Assembly: GCF_905220415.1 (NCBI RefSeq)
Contig: NC_059567.1
Span: forward strand, 186,001 to 250,000
Origin: Colias croceus
Lineage: Eukaryota > Arthropoda > Insecta > Lepidoptera > Pieridae
Reading direction: 5' to 3'
DNA length: 64,000 nucleotides
The notes below the pieces were generated by a model. It saw only the letters and a list, made by a program, of their open reading frames with translations. It was not told where the DNA came from and searched no databases. Below, piece by piece: positions 49,201-61,200 of this stretch. Both the position numbers and the translations under genes were made by a program. Positions within the stretch are counted from its first letter, which is position 1, and every line of letters begins with the position of its first letter.

Positions 49201-49242
49201 CTAGCTGGTGCGTTGTGCGCGGGCTGCAAGCAGCCCGCGAGC
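49201..49242 (-). repeat. Isolated Helitron-like 3' terminus (stub)
   Basis: Only the CTAG-to-hairpin segment of a fifth unit, followed at once by unrelated AT-rich DNA. It marks the right edge of the array. Confidence 0.75.
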
Positions 49243-51950
49243 TTCCGTGTGCTCTAAGAGTTTTAACAAACGATGTTGTTTTTTTTTATTTATAATTTTT
49301 CTAGCTATCATCAGCTCTTGGACTATAGCAATAGGTATAATTTCTAATAATAAATCATTAATTTTTATTTTGTCAGAAAAAAAAGTCCAAGACAACACTT
49401 ACTCAATACAAGTACTTGATCGCAATTAATCGTTTCATAATCATAAAAAATATATAGGGTATATTATGACAAAATACGCTAAGAAGAGATCTTTGATGTA
49501 AAAAAAATACACTGAAATTGTATGTTTTTTTTTTTTCTATTATAATCATCAATCCATGTTTCAACAACAGAATGTAATTTGCGATGTAATTTGTGTATTT
49601 TTGTTGTACATACCTATAGTTGTACCAACTAAAAAGAAAATAGCAAACTGACACATTTTTTAACATAAATATAATAACCTGTATACTTATATTGTGTTAC
49701 ATCAATCTAGATAATATTGTTATTATGATATATATATGTATTATATATTGAAGAATAAATAATTGAAAAATTTATGTTCAAAAATCTTACACCACCATAC
49801 TTCATAATTTGATCGATATTCATTAATCCTAAACTATATATTCTTCTTATTTAATTAAAAGTATAAAAGAGCGAAATTTATGAAAAAATAAATAAATCAA
49901 TGCTCAGTTTTCGAGCAGCCCAGTCTCTAAGATCCCAGCCGATAAATTACTTGTCTTTAAATATAGTATTATACATTATAATAATAATACAAAATTTAAA
50001 TATCACTGATTTCTCTTTCAGTTTTGAACGACTTCGATAATATAGAAAGCGATTGTTTTTAACAGAAGCAATAATGAAAATAGAAGATTGAAATTATATA
50101 ATGAAAAAATGATCTCGAAATTTGCAAAACGTGTTTTTGAAAGATAAGATACAATACAAAATAAGATATCTAAATAATGGTGTTTTAATTTCATTGAACA
50201 TATTCATATACCTTAAGATATACCTACTTGAATAATAATGGTTACCTCTTGTCTTGTTTATAAACTAACAAAAAACTGAATTATATAAACAAGTCCCCCT
50301 GTCGAGTGTAGCTGATATTAAAATTAAATGTTAAGTTGTTAGTTCGTTATGTAAAACCTCGAAATAATATCTAGTTTGTTACCTATCGTTATTTTTTCTT
50401 ATCTAGTTACATTAAATTGACTACAACAAGTAGAGAACAAGAAGAACAAGAGAAAACAACTTCAATAAAAAATCAACAAGATTTTTTATTGAAGTTGTTT
50501 TCTCAATATTTCTAGTCTCTTAGGTATTTTAGTAATTTAGCTGCAAGCCAACAATTTAAATATGTAATAGTTAGGAGTTAATTAGTTAAAATTTTCATAT
50601 ATGCATTCATCAGCGTTTTTCTTAATTCTATCATTTTATAATCCTCTTTCAAATAATATATTTTTAATTTTTATATGATAAGGTATGTACATATAGTGCC
50701 TTTTTTTAATTTATATGTACCTACTGAATTAAGTGTTAGGAAGTTATACCTACGTTTATTATAAAAAAATATAGGTAGTTATAAATATCAGTTCCATCTG
50801 TCGGTTTGCAATGATTAATTTGTTAAGTTCTTCATACACTGTGTTTATTGAATCGAACATGTGAAAAATGATTTTAGTAGGTTCATTTCTATGTGTTTCT
50901 ATGGCATACTTAGATCATAAAGTAAATGGCATAAGAAAAAGCTAATTTTAAGTAGGTAATAAGTACTAAACATTGTCTTGTGTAGTAGATGGTAGGCAAT
51001 TTATCTAATCAAAACTTTAATTATTTCAATAATAAAACAGCTATCTACATAGATTAATTACATTTATCAAAATAAAGTTTCATAAAATCAATGTTAATAA
51101 TTATTTTTGAATTGCGAATAAAACAACAATAATTTAAACTAAAATGATTTTATTAACATGACTATATTATTCAACTTATGGTAACAGTAATACATTTTTT
51201 CATTTTTAAAGAAAATCTATAGGTATAAATTTATACAAAATCAAAATAACAAAAAAACGAATAACATACAACTTAAATAAAATCTATACATAAAAAAACG
51301 TAGGAAAATACACTTGAATATTTTTTGGGTGCAATTTACAAAATAATAATCGAAGCAAAAAATATGCTACCCCACCCCGGGCTAGACGCAAACAATAGTG
51401 CATAGATAAACATAAAATTTTGAATATATAATATATTAACCGGTCGGATTAACATCTTATAGGCTAAACATACATATTAGATAACATCGTGCTAAGACCA
51501 ATAGGAGCCTAGCAATGCGGATAAAGCCACGGAGCACGATGGTGGTCTGTTTAGTGCTTTCACGTGTTTCTTCTTAGTAACGCTGCTTTGAGCACCTGGC
51601 GCGTCTGGCTGAAATTGTTTAAAATATGAATATTTTTGCTATCCTTTTTTATATGCATAAGTATGAGTATCAATAAAAAATCAAGAATAGTAGTCAAGAA
51701 TAGTCGATTGAAATTCAATTTATGAATAGATATACTTAATATGAATTCTTGCAAGTCACAACTTTGGTTTTTATCAGTGATGTTTATTATAAAACTTATT
51801 GTTTGTGACGAGAGTTTTATAGTTAGAAATTAAAAATTTTAATGTATTTTACTACAAATATATAGCATAAATTTATAAAAAATTATATTTTGTTCTAATA
51901 GTAACAAAGGTCGCATTGAGGAAACTATTTTTTATCAATACTTTATGTAG
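49243..51950. other. AT-rich DNA without recognisable genes
   Basis: Both strands have only short frames. One perfect hairpin lies at 50450-50504 (listed separately). Confidence 0.6.
50450..50504. repeat. Perfect 25-bp inverted repeat, 5-nt loop
   Basis: GAGAAAACAACTTCAATAAA begins the left arm (50450-50474). The right arm, 50480-50504, is its exact complement. It would form a strong hairpin. No mature-miRNA evidence is possible here. Confidence 0.88.
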
Positions 51951-51959
51951 TTTGATCGT

Positions 51960-53200
51960 TTCATAAACAAAAATTAGGCCAAAAATATAATTAATATACT
52001 TAACTGGTGATTCCATTTTGTACTGATACAAAGCCTGTTTTATATATGTTTAATTATTTTGACTTCAATTATTCCTTTTATTGGTTGTGTCATTCCTCCT
52101 CCTGATGAAACTGTCTTTATGTTATAGAGTAATTTGTGGCATTTCTGAAAAAAAAAATCCACATTTAATGAAAACCTTCAATTTGTCAAAACTAAATCAA
52201 ATAATTGGGACCACCACATTGCAGGCAGCTTTCAAATAAAAAGAAAAAGAATTCTCAAAATCGGTTTTCCCAGTGAAAAATTATGATTTAACAAAGCGAA
52301 AAAGAGATTAAGTCCAATTTCGAAGTCGATTAAAATGTAAATTTAATCATGATGTGTTATTTATTATATTTATGCAGTTTAAATGTTTCACAAACAGGAA
52401 TTAGGTCAATAAATATATTATAAGAAAAGAAAGAAAAAACATTTAATTCAAGGACATCAATAAATAACATCAATAGGTACAAAAAAAAGAAAATCACATA
52501 AAATCACATAAAATTTACACACAAGAAAAAAAGTAAAAAAAAGAACATGAGAAAAAAAAATAAAAATAAAGAAAATCAATTATAAAACAGTGTCCTTGAA
52601 AAAGGGAAGCCAACTCAGCATAATCTATGCTGCAATTATGCACACACAGAGCTGGTTTTCAGTGGCCCCTAGACATTGTTACGATTAGAGAAACAATAAT
52701 TATGTAAGAATATATGTAATGTATGTAATAAGAATATTATGTACTTAACTTGATATTTTTTCTCATCAAAATTCTTCATCAAAACTTTATATGTACCTAA
52801 TATGTAAAATATTTTGCCCTCAAGTCCTTTTATTGGTAAAATAAGTAGTATCTTTCTTCCTATGGATGAAACTGGTCTTTTATATTTTCCTATTTCTACT
52901 GGGAATCAATTGTGGCGTTTCTGAAAAAAAAAACATTTATAAAATATTTGATTATCCTCATTTTTTATCACTGGCAATCATTTTAAACGTTTTAATACAC
53001 TTTTTTAAATTTATTGAGAGTTTTGCATCCATACTTTTGTTATCTAAACTTAATCAGGATATAATGTTTTTTTAATGCTCCTTTTTAGACAAACAGGAAT
53101 TATGCCAAACAAATATAATATACTTAACTTGTGATTTAATGTTGTCATATTAAACCTATTATTTTGTGTTGTTTGTCCGTCTTCTGCGATCTGGAAAATA
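51960..53200. repeat. Diverged tandem module, three partial copies
   Basis: ACAAACAGGAATTAGGCC-like text followed by ATATACTTAAC recurs at about 51965 and 53085, with part at 52390. CTTTTATTGG, GATGAAACTG and GGC(A/G)TTTCTGAAAAAAA recur at about 52073-52152 and 52823-52930. On the minus strand each copy has a TTTTTTTCAG acceptor-like site, and GTTAAGT donor-like sites lie near the ACTTAAC motifs. Bases 52866-53075 (+) encode a 69-aa frame with a signal-peptide-like start (MKLVFYIFLFLLG). Coding status is uncertain. Confidence 0.45.
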
Positions 53201-54050
53201 TGAAATATATAAGTTGTATCATAAATTTAGAAAGATAATAAGAAGATTATAAAAGATAATATAAACCTATGACAAATATCCGCAAAAAGTAACACTGTTT
53301 TCAATTTTTTTGACTGGCAGCGAGGTGTTTCACATCATACTGAGCAAATTATATCTGAAACTTTCTGTATTAATGCAAAACTACCACCTCCTCCTTTATC
53401 CAGGCTTGGGACTGGCTGCGATGAGGTAGAATAAAATAATCTTATAAAATTTATTCTATTCACCCTCAAACACAGGCGGAGTTACCTAACTACCGTCTAA
53501 GTACTCGATATACACTAATTACTACTATTATACTTAACTATAAAAGAAATAAAAATTGTAAAGTGTGTTATGATTGACACGTGTTTAAGTAAAGCGTTAT
53601 GCGTGTAATAAAATAAAATTAAATAAATATAACCATGATTCTATCAAAAATACATACTTAGGTATACACGTAAATAAAATGTATGAATAAAATATCTACA
53701 TTCTACATCAATAATTTACACGATCTAAATTAATTTACTCTAGTTTACTCTAGTCTATATACCTATAAACTAAACTTAATTGATTTTATGTACACAAAAA
53801 TATAGTTTGTGTTGTGCATGTAAGTTTATGTTAAAAAACAAAATTGATTGATCTATATAGAAAATTGAAGCATAGCGAGACAAAATATTTAAATATTACT
53901 GTAAAATGCGCTCAGCGAATGTAAAAGTACGATATTAGAAGTAATGATGTAGCGCGTTGTACTGTAAATATACGTCGGACGTGATGCAATTTATAAAAAT
54001 GAAATGATAGCCCTTCGAATATAGAATAACGATGGATCATGAAAGACGAT
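53201..54050. other. AT-rich DNA; possible SINE remnant at 53310-53440
   Basis: Nothing firm. The phrase CCAGGCTTGGGACTGGCTGC near 53400 looks like part of a common lepidopteran short repeat. Confidence 0.35.
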
Positions 54051-54078
54051 AGCGGGCGCTTTTAGTCCAACGGAAGGA

Positions 54079-54204
54079 ATGGATCCGCGGACGGTACCGG
54101 GCCGGTGTCGGGCGGAGCTGCGCGCGAGCGGCCTCGCTCGGCGGCGAGACGTGGCCGGGCCGGCAGCGCGCCGCGGCGGGCGCAGGAGCGGCTCTGGCGC
54201 AGAG
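54079..54204 (+). CDS. Isolated GC-rich exon-like patch
   Basis: An ATG at 54079 opens 42 codons of Arg/Ala/Gly-rich sequence that end exactly at a good donor, GCAGAG|GTGAGT (54205). The patch is far richer in CpG than the surrounding AT-rich DNA. It could be a first exon plus promoter, or the remains of a GC-rich element. The minus strand is also open through it (53991-54332). No homology recognised. Confidence 0.3.
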
Positions 54205-54651
54205 GTGAGTGCGGTGCCCCAAGTCGCTTTGCATTGGCGCTGCGTCGCGCCTGCAGTGATGGTGGTGGCTAGATGTAGACAGTGTCGAAACAATAGAATA
54301 TTACGATTGATAATGCGGGGCGTTTCTCTCAAGTTATAAGTATGTATTAATATTATTTTATATTACATCTCATATAATATGTCATAATAATTATGCTAAC
54401 CTAACCAAAATATTTGCGTATTTGAAAAAAAAATGGACAGATCACGGATACACAAAATAAAAACAATTTTAAGTTCCTATAAATAATTGTTATTTATTCT
54501 AACTATCAAATTTGATAAATGTTGAGTGAATGTTATCACTATCATGTAAACAAAATTTAAATGGATATGATTATTAATATTATTTTATTAATATACCGTG
54601 AAATATTCACAAAACGAAAGATGTCGTTTACTTTAAAAGTCAAAGCAATAT

Positions 54652-54927
54652 CATGAAAGGTCGGGAACCTTCAGAGGCTGGGAAATGTTACCCAGGCATT
54701 TTTTTTTCTCTTTTTCATATAAATCGCATTTTATTTTTCCAAAAAGCTGGTACATCTCAGTAAAATGAGCATTCTTTCGATTTCTTTTGCTGCAAAGATT
54801 TCGTAGTGGGATTATGTTGTAGGCAATAAAAAGACAAAAAAAGCAAAACAGAATATCGTTCATTGACAATTAAATAAAAATAATCATATTTTTCATTTAA
54901 GTTGTGCTTAAAATTCAGTGATTTAAC
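54652..54927 (-). repeat. Dispersed repeat R, copy 2 (inverted)
   Basis: Reverse complement of 32015-32287 with few differences. One edge begins CATGAAAGGTCGGGAACC and contains CTGGGAAATGTTACCCAGGC. This copy is complete at both shared edges and free of helicase sequence. Confidence 0.82.
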
Positions 54928-55194
54928 TTTATTTACCATGGTTATTTCCGGGATACCAAATTAGGTTTATTTTTCCGAAATTAACCGAATAGAAATAATA
55001 TTTATTAACTATCAAATTATGTGGTAATATAAAATGTGCTAACCCTAAGCTTCTTTTGATGCTGAGCAATGTTGTAAAATATAGATCGCTACATTATTAG
55101 GTAATTTTGCCCACCATTGTAACTTTTGTTTAAAACAACCTTCAGTGGTAGTTATAATATTTCAAACGTTATTTAATAACATATTATGAGTTAT

Positions 55195-55378
55195 ATATAC
55201 TTGAACTTTCACCATTTTTGCCCGCGAAATCACACATGATATTCGACGAGTTACAACAAGTTGCTAATTTAAGTTAGCGACACATACGGCAGTGTTGTCA
55301 GACATAGAACCTATTTTACACCAAATACTTTGAATGTTGCGGTATTTTTGCAATTTAAAAATTTACTTATGAATTGAT
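55195..55378 (-). repeat. Dispersed repeat S, copy 1
   Basis: About 185 bp, inverted relative to 63775-63962. Shared phrases include CAACATTCAAAGTATTTGG, AGCAACTTGTTGTAACTC and GAATATCATGTG. Confidence 0.75.
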
Positions 55379-56343
55379 CTTCGGGCAAAGATATCCTTGG
55401 TAAAAAAATCACAATAAGACACTATGCATTTTCGAAGTAATTATGATATTGATTAATTGTTTTTGATAATGTAGTTTTTTTTTGCGTTGGAAAATATTCA
55501 AGAATATGGTTATCATACTAACAAAAGATGTTTTCAACTCTTAGAGTGTTTCATACATTTTACATTGTCTTACTAAAATATTGTAAATAACAAAAACTTA
55601 TAGGTGATACGTAAACATAAATGTTCTACTTATGTATCTAGTAAAAACAAAAAATATATTTTATAGATATATTATATATGCATGTGAAAAAAGCAATTGA
55701 TTGTAGTTAGTATAACAATTCTTCAGTTCTCGATTTAGGTTTGGAGTTTGTACGATAACCGTACTTACTACATAGTCACTTTAATTATTTCAAGCAAGCA
55801 AGCAATGAAATGTTTCAAATTACAAAATAAATAACCAGTCGACCAGCTGTATTCCAACATTAGGTACATTAAGATAAAATGTATTTTACATAATGATAGT
55901 ATGTACTTTATATACAATGAGTTCTTAATATTACAGGTTAACGTTAACTTTTTTTAAATTACATATAGTATAAACTATAACGTATTAAGAAGAATTTAGA
56001 GAAGATATAAAGAAGAGAAAGAAGAATAGGCACAGTGGTGTAATTAATTAACACGAAACGAAAAGGGCGAGTTACATAAGAAGGTATAGCGAAAAAATAG
56101 AAGAGTTGCCTGATACTTTAATTCAATAAAGTTTCTCTCGAAGAAGAGAAGGCAGAGTAAAAGTAAGGAAGAAAGTTTTTATTTTTGCAATACGAATTAC
56201 AATATTATAACTTTAATTATTGTAAAATAACTGTTGACAACGTAACGTGTATGTTAATTTTTTTTTTTCATAAGTACATAATAATCGACAACCAACATTT
56301 GTTTTAAACTTTAGTTCCATTTAAAACGAGATAAAAGAATAAA
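55379..56343. other. AT-rich DNA, nothing recognised
   Basis: There are no frames of note and no repeat seen elsewhere in the window. Confidence 0.5.
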
Positions 56344-57127
56344 TTAACCCCTCAGCTGTCGCGGCGCGCCGCCTCAAAAAGGTGCTGTCTGTCGGGCAAA
56401 TTCGAGCTTTCGGCGCTGATTTGCCGATTTTTTTCGATATTAAAATTTGTGATATAAACTTTAACCTGTGAGACTCTTGTAAATTTTGATGCTAACTAGA
56501 TAACCAAACTTTATATTAGTTACCTTACTTACTCCCTGGCATGCTTATTTTACTTATTAGAAGCATTTTTTCCCACACATTTTGCATAAATGTTACATTG
56601 TAAAGAAAAATACTCATAAAAAAATAATATCAAGGTATTTTAGATTTTTATTTTTGTATTTTCATACTAGAATAGACAATCTTTTGAGTGAATATAACAA
56701 AAACATAGGTTTATTTAATAAAAATTCGAGAAAGTTGATTATGAATATCATCGATTTACGCATGAGCATAAGCGGGCGCGATCTCCAATCATGTTCATAC
56801 AAATACAGACTTTACAGGGTGCTCCAAAATGACAACATTTCAAAATTTTTTGCTACTTGTTTTTATTTTAATTTTAATCAAAACTAGATAAAAACTAACA
56901 GTAATTTTTACTTTTTGGAAATATTTAGGTTTTTATTAATGTTTAAAAATCGTCTTATTCCTAAATGACGTTATTCTTATAGTGGGCTTTGTTCTAACGT
57001 ATGTATGTATAACGTCTCCACATGTCTAATTTATTTTCTCTTAAAATTTGCATTTAAGAAAATATTTTTTGTGGTAACAATAGCATTATGAAGAAATGCT
57101 TTTTTTTTTTCATGCTCTTAATTATTA

Positions 57128-57427
57128 TCTATACATATAATAAATCTGTAGAAGGGTCAATTCTGTACATTGAAAATATTGAAAATATAAATAGCAGGGG
57201 GTGTTACTGGATCGATACCAAGCCCAAATATGTGATTAAAAAAATTATTGTCTGTCTGTCTGTATGTGAAGGCATCACGTGAAAACTAAGGTTTCGGTTT
57301 CGATGAAACTTGGTATAATTATACCTTATTATCCTGGGCGTAAAATAGGATACTTTTTATCCCGGAAAAATACGTAGAAAAAAATCTTAATTTTTTCCGT
57401 GCGGACGGAGTCGCGGGCGGAAGCTAG
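57128..57427 (+). mobile_element. 300-bp Lep1-type Helitron
   Basis: Starts TCTATACATATAATAAATC, contains a GTCTGTCTGTCTG run, and ends GGAGTCGCGGGCGGAAGCTAG, with A before and T after. Same terminal families as the Helitron at 22314. Confidence 0.88.
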
Positions 57428-59131
57428 TAATCGTATAATATGAAATGTGTAATATGAAAACTACAAATCGAAAGGCACTGTATCCATTCAGAAAAATGTC
57501 TAAGCTGTACAAATGTGAAATCTACATTTAATTATACCATAACTTAATTATAAACCGTTACATTTAATTTATAAATCAAAAATTTACGGAAATTTGAGTT
57601 TGAAACATTTTTTATAAAATACAGCTTATGTAAAGGATAAAAATCAATAAACTTAAAGATTCAGAATAAATAAACAATTACATATAAATGATATTATACA
57701 TCTAAATGTTATACTTATCATTCTAAAAATCAACAAATAATAGGAATCAGAAAACATACGAAATGAAAATCATTATACTATGTCCCTAGTTGTATAGAAG
57801 AAAGAATCGTATCATATTATTGTTTTATTAAAAAAATGAACGTTATGCCTTAATAAAATTAACGCTCCCAATCCTATTTATGCATATAACTTAGCCACGC
57901 GTTACTCAAATAATTTTGTCCGTGGGCTAAATTAGCTTATAAGTAAATAAATAGTACAGAGATTCTTAAAAAAATATCAATCATCTAACGGATTGAAATA
58001 ATAGGTAAGTACTTAAATAAATTTTATTTAACTGATAGCACTATAAAAAATTGTTATGAAGCTTTGTGTCTGTACTATTTATATACTCATGTGGTTGTAA
58101 TGTGTGATGTTGACGACAACATTGGCCAATTAATAGGAATATTTGCAACTTAGCACAAATAACGTCGAACAGAACGAACTTCTGTTCATTATTTCTTGTA
58201 ATAATATATCGAACACAACGACCGCCTTGAGACGACGATTTATTACCACGAGGTTCCACTTGAATTTGATCAGGAAAGTGATGAAAGCTATCCAATCTAG
58301 TTTTTATTTAACTTCAATACATGCAGTATTTCCAAGCATATTGTAATTAAGATATAAACTAATCGGTAAAATTGTATTAAAATCGGTTCAGTAGTTTACC
58401 TAGTCCTAACTACTAAGTCCGTAGTACACAAACGGCATGGAACTTAAAAATATTTTGATTGGAATAAAATAAAACGTAATGTGTAGAATTTCATGAAGAA
58501 TCCTGGTATCAGGAATTAAAAGCTGCAAATTCCCAGACACTGATCGTGTAAGTATTATTATCTGTTCATTTGACAAAGTATACAGAGTTATATTTTCTTG
58601 ATTTCAAATACTGTTACGTCCTATTGATAAAGTAAGCCTTGGAGTGTCTTGTCTTCCATTGCCACAAGGATCGTTGTTCCATTTGAATTCTCTTTTATTG
58701 GTACTCAAATGCTTACGAATCGGAAAAAGGTAATCCTATCAAATAGTTACTTAGATATTTTTATCTTCAAATGAAAATTAAAATATCAAGGTGGAAGTTT
58801 ATTTAGGGTTACCTAACAAATAAGTAATTATTGATTATGTAGTTTTAGACAGCAATGTGATATCTTCAAATAAAAAAATTGCTTTCTTCTTCTGGGTAAT
58901 AGCAGCAGTTTTGACACCAAAAATACAATAATTGTTATCGCTAGTCATTTACAAAATGAGAGGATAGATTTATATTTTCAGGCGTACTGCAAATGATGCA
59001 TTTAATTCGTTTTATTAAATCTGTAATGTTCCAAGGCTATTTAAAGTCATGAATGCAAAAAAATAATCGTCTTCAGAGAGCGATCTAGATCTATAACATT
59101 CTGCCTACGAATGTACTACATATAGTACATA

Positions 59132-59907
59132 AGAATAAAAAACTCGCACACCGAGGGCTCCGAACAAACCAATTTTTTATTATGTTGTAACTCTAAAATT
59201 TTATGATTTTCGAAATTATTCCTCAATCTGCGCTATAAGAGCTTATTTTATCCCAATTTCAAAACTCTACGTACACGGGAAGTACCCTGTAGGTGTCGAT
59301 TCCCTTGCTAATGTCGAAATTTGCGAAAATTTGCAGCATAAACGGCTGTATCTTTTGATTGCGTTGGTTTATAAGTTTGATTTTTTCGCAGCTTCAATCG
59401 ACTCAAGTAATCAATATAAATTTCAGTTAAATGTCACATTACGCGCTCCTTATAAAATGGGTCTTGACAGACAGACAGATGGGCAGATGGGATGGACAGA
59501 CGTAATCTTATTAGGGTTCTGGACCCTTAAAAACCAAACCCTTTGGGATGCAGCCGTTAATACTGCAATTTTTAGCAAATTTTGACATTTGCAAGGCAAT
59601 CAAAACCGACAGGGTACTTCCCAAGTACATAAAATCTTTAAATTTGGTAAAAAGCAACGTTTTATAAAAACAGATATAAGAATAATTGCAAATAACATGA
59701 TTTTTTAATTGCCATTTACAAATAAAAAAGTACTTAATAATTTCAACTTTCAACTAATATGAACGCCTACGTGTATTAACTTGATATTCACATTTAAAAC
59801 TCAGATTTACAATTTAAAAGATACCTACAGCATAATAAAAAAAATAAGTATGTACGAAGCCCTCGGTGCGCGAGTCCGACTCGCACTTGGCCGGCTTTTT
59901 ATTTTTT
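59132..59907. mobile_element. Foldback/MITE-like element with imperfect inverted ends
   Basis: The left end AATAAAAAACTCGCACACCG and the right end CTCGCACTTGGCCGGCTTTT are inverted copies, the left lacking about 24 bp. Further in, GGGAAGTACCCTGT (59278) mirrors ACAGGGTACTTCCC (about 59608). A GACAGACAGATGGGCAGATG microsatellite lies in the middle. The ends match a widespread lepidopteran repeat (CGAGTCCGACTCGCACTTGG). No coding frame. Confidence 0.65.
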
Positions 59908-61200
59908 CTGAAACTTAAGGTTCCCCAATAAATAATAATATGTTGTATTTGTATGAAGGTAAGAATATGTTGTACAATTAAAGTGTTAAATTTCTTTTTG
60001 AGTTTGTCCTACACAAATTACATAGTATCACTTTGTCCTATATATAGGTCATAGTGAAAACCATTGTTCCCTTGTTCATTGTTGTTTGTAGGTTTTTTTA
60101 CTATTTTTCCAGCATATATACAATATTTTAACCATAATATACTAAAACTAAAAGAATTAAGAAAGAAAATGTGTCTCTGGAATTTTTTCGTAAGCAGGTT
60201 ACGGACTATAATTTTTGTAGTTGATTATGTATATCGTTTTTAACCTGAGGACAATTATAAATACCACAAAAACGATACCTTTCAATATAAACAAAACATA
60301 TTATCATGTACATTTTATTTTGTATGAAAATGAAAAATTTAATTGAAGACGAAATTTAAAAAATAGTGACGTTGAATTTGTGAACATCCTGTATGCGGAT
60401 TTTACGGGGAAATTATTGTCGGTTTTGATTTGAAAATGAAATATCTCTAAAATGGAACACAGTATCAAATTTTGAATTATATCATTAAAATCTTCATAAA
60501 ATTTCTCGTAAAATGATGTAAAGAACAAATACAATATGTAAAAAAAAATATGATTTACCAGGGGTCAAAAACTAAGCAACGTACAGTTAAGTGATAGATA
60601 CATATTTGAAACCATTATTTATGGTATAATTGTTGGTAATTTTCATTATTTCGGCACATAAACATTAGGTTATATAGTCAATAATAATAAAAAGACCAAT
60701 AAATAATTACCGTTTTTCAACTTTCCGCAAAATTTTACATTTTGTAAAACTTTAAAAGTTAAAAGTTACTCGACTAAAGTATGACATAATTACTGTTATA
60801 TTTCGAATATTTATCGGTCAAATTATTATTGGATGGACTTTAAATATTCAGTAATTCATAAGCTATAAACTAAATAGTCGTTTATGCAGATTTGAACTAT
60901 ATTTGCGTTACAATGAGCCAATTTCCGACCGGCGGTGATTTGGCACAGATCTGTGCCCCGACAGACTACGGGTACAAAATTTTTGGCACAGATCTGTGTT
61001 CCGACAGACGAGGGTTTAATACGAATACATTTTTTTATACTTAATTATAAAATAAATCTTGATCTTGCTTGATTGAGGTGATTCAAAATACTGGAATTAC
61101 TAATTATACGCTATTCACATACAATATATCGAACTATTCCACCATACTTCAATACTGAATACAATTAAGTATTTTTATGTAAATTAAAATTCATTAACTC

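Larger units (their letters stand above)
34442..49242 (-). mobile_element. Head-to-tail array of composite Helitron-like units (~14.8 kb)
   Basis: Four units (34442-37927, 37928-40935, 40936-44549, 44550-49200) and a 42-bp stub (49201-49242). On the minus strand each unit starts TTATAATATATAAAGCTACA or a close variant, runs C, B, A, and ends with a GC-rich hairpin, ACAACGCACCAG and CTAG, abutting the next unit's TTAT start. A hairpin about 10 nt before CTRR is the Helitron 3' hallmark. Head-to-tail joins without spacers fit rolling-circle replication. There is no transposase and no convincing ORF. The repeated short frames within it are artefacts. Confidence 0.7.
56344..61019. mobile_element. 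Possible decayed piggyBac-like element frame
   Basis: TTAA at 56344-56347 is followed by CCCCTCAGCTGTCGCGGC. TTAA at 61016-61019 is preceded on the complementary strand by ACCCTCGTCTGTCGGAAC. The ends share CCCTC..CTGTCG. The interior has no transposase and holds a Helitron and a foldback repeat. Near the right end GGCACAGATCTGTG occurs twice (60950 and 60984). Tentative: the two ends may be unrelated. Confidence 0.35.

Noticed and set aside
34442..49242. Array resembling a CRISPR or a simple satellite.
   Set aside because: Monomers are contiguous, 115-200 bp and more, without unique spacers or cas genes, and the host is eukaryotic. The CTAG junctions argue for more than a plain satellite.
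57088..57282. Short frame with a hydrophobic start.
   Set aside because: Its 3' two thirds lie inside a 300-bp Helitron, so it is fortuitous.
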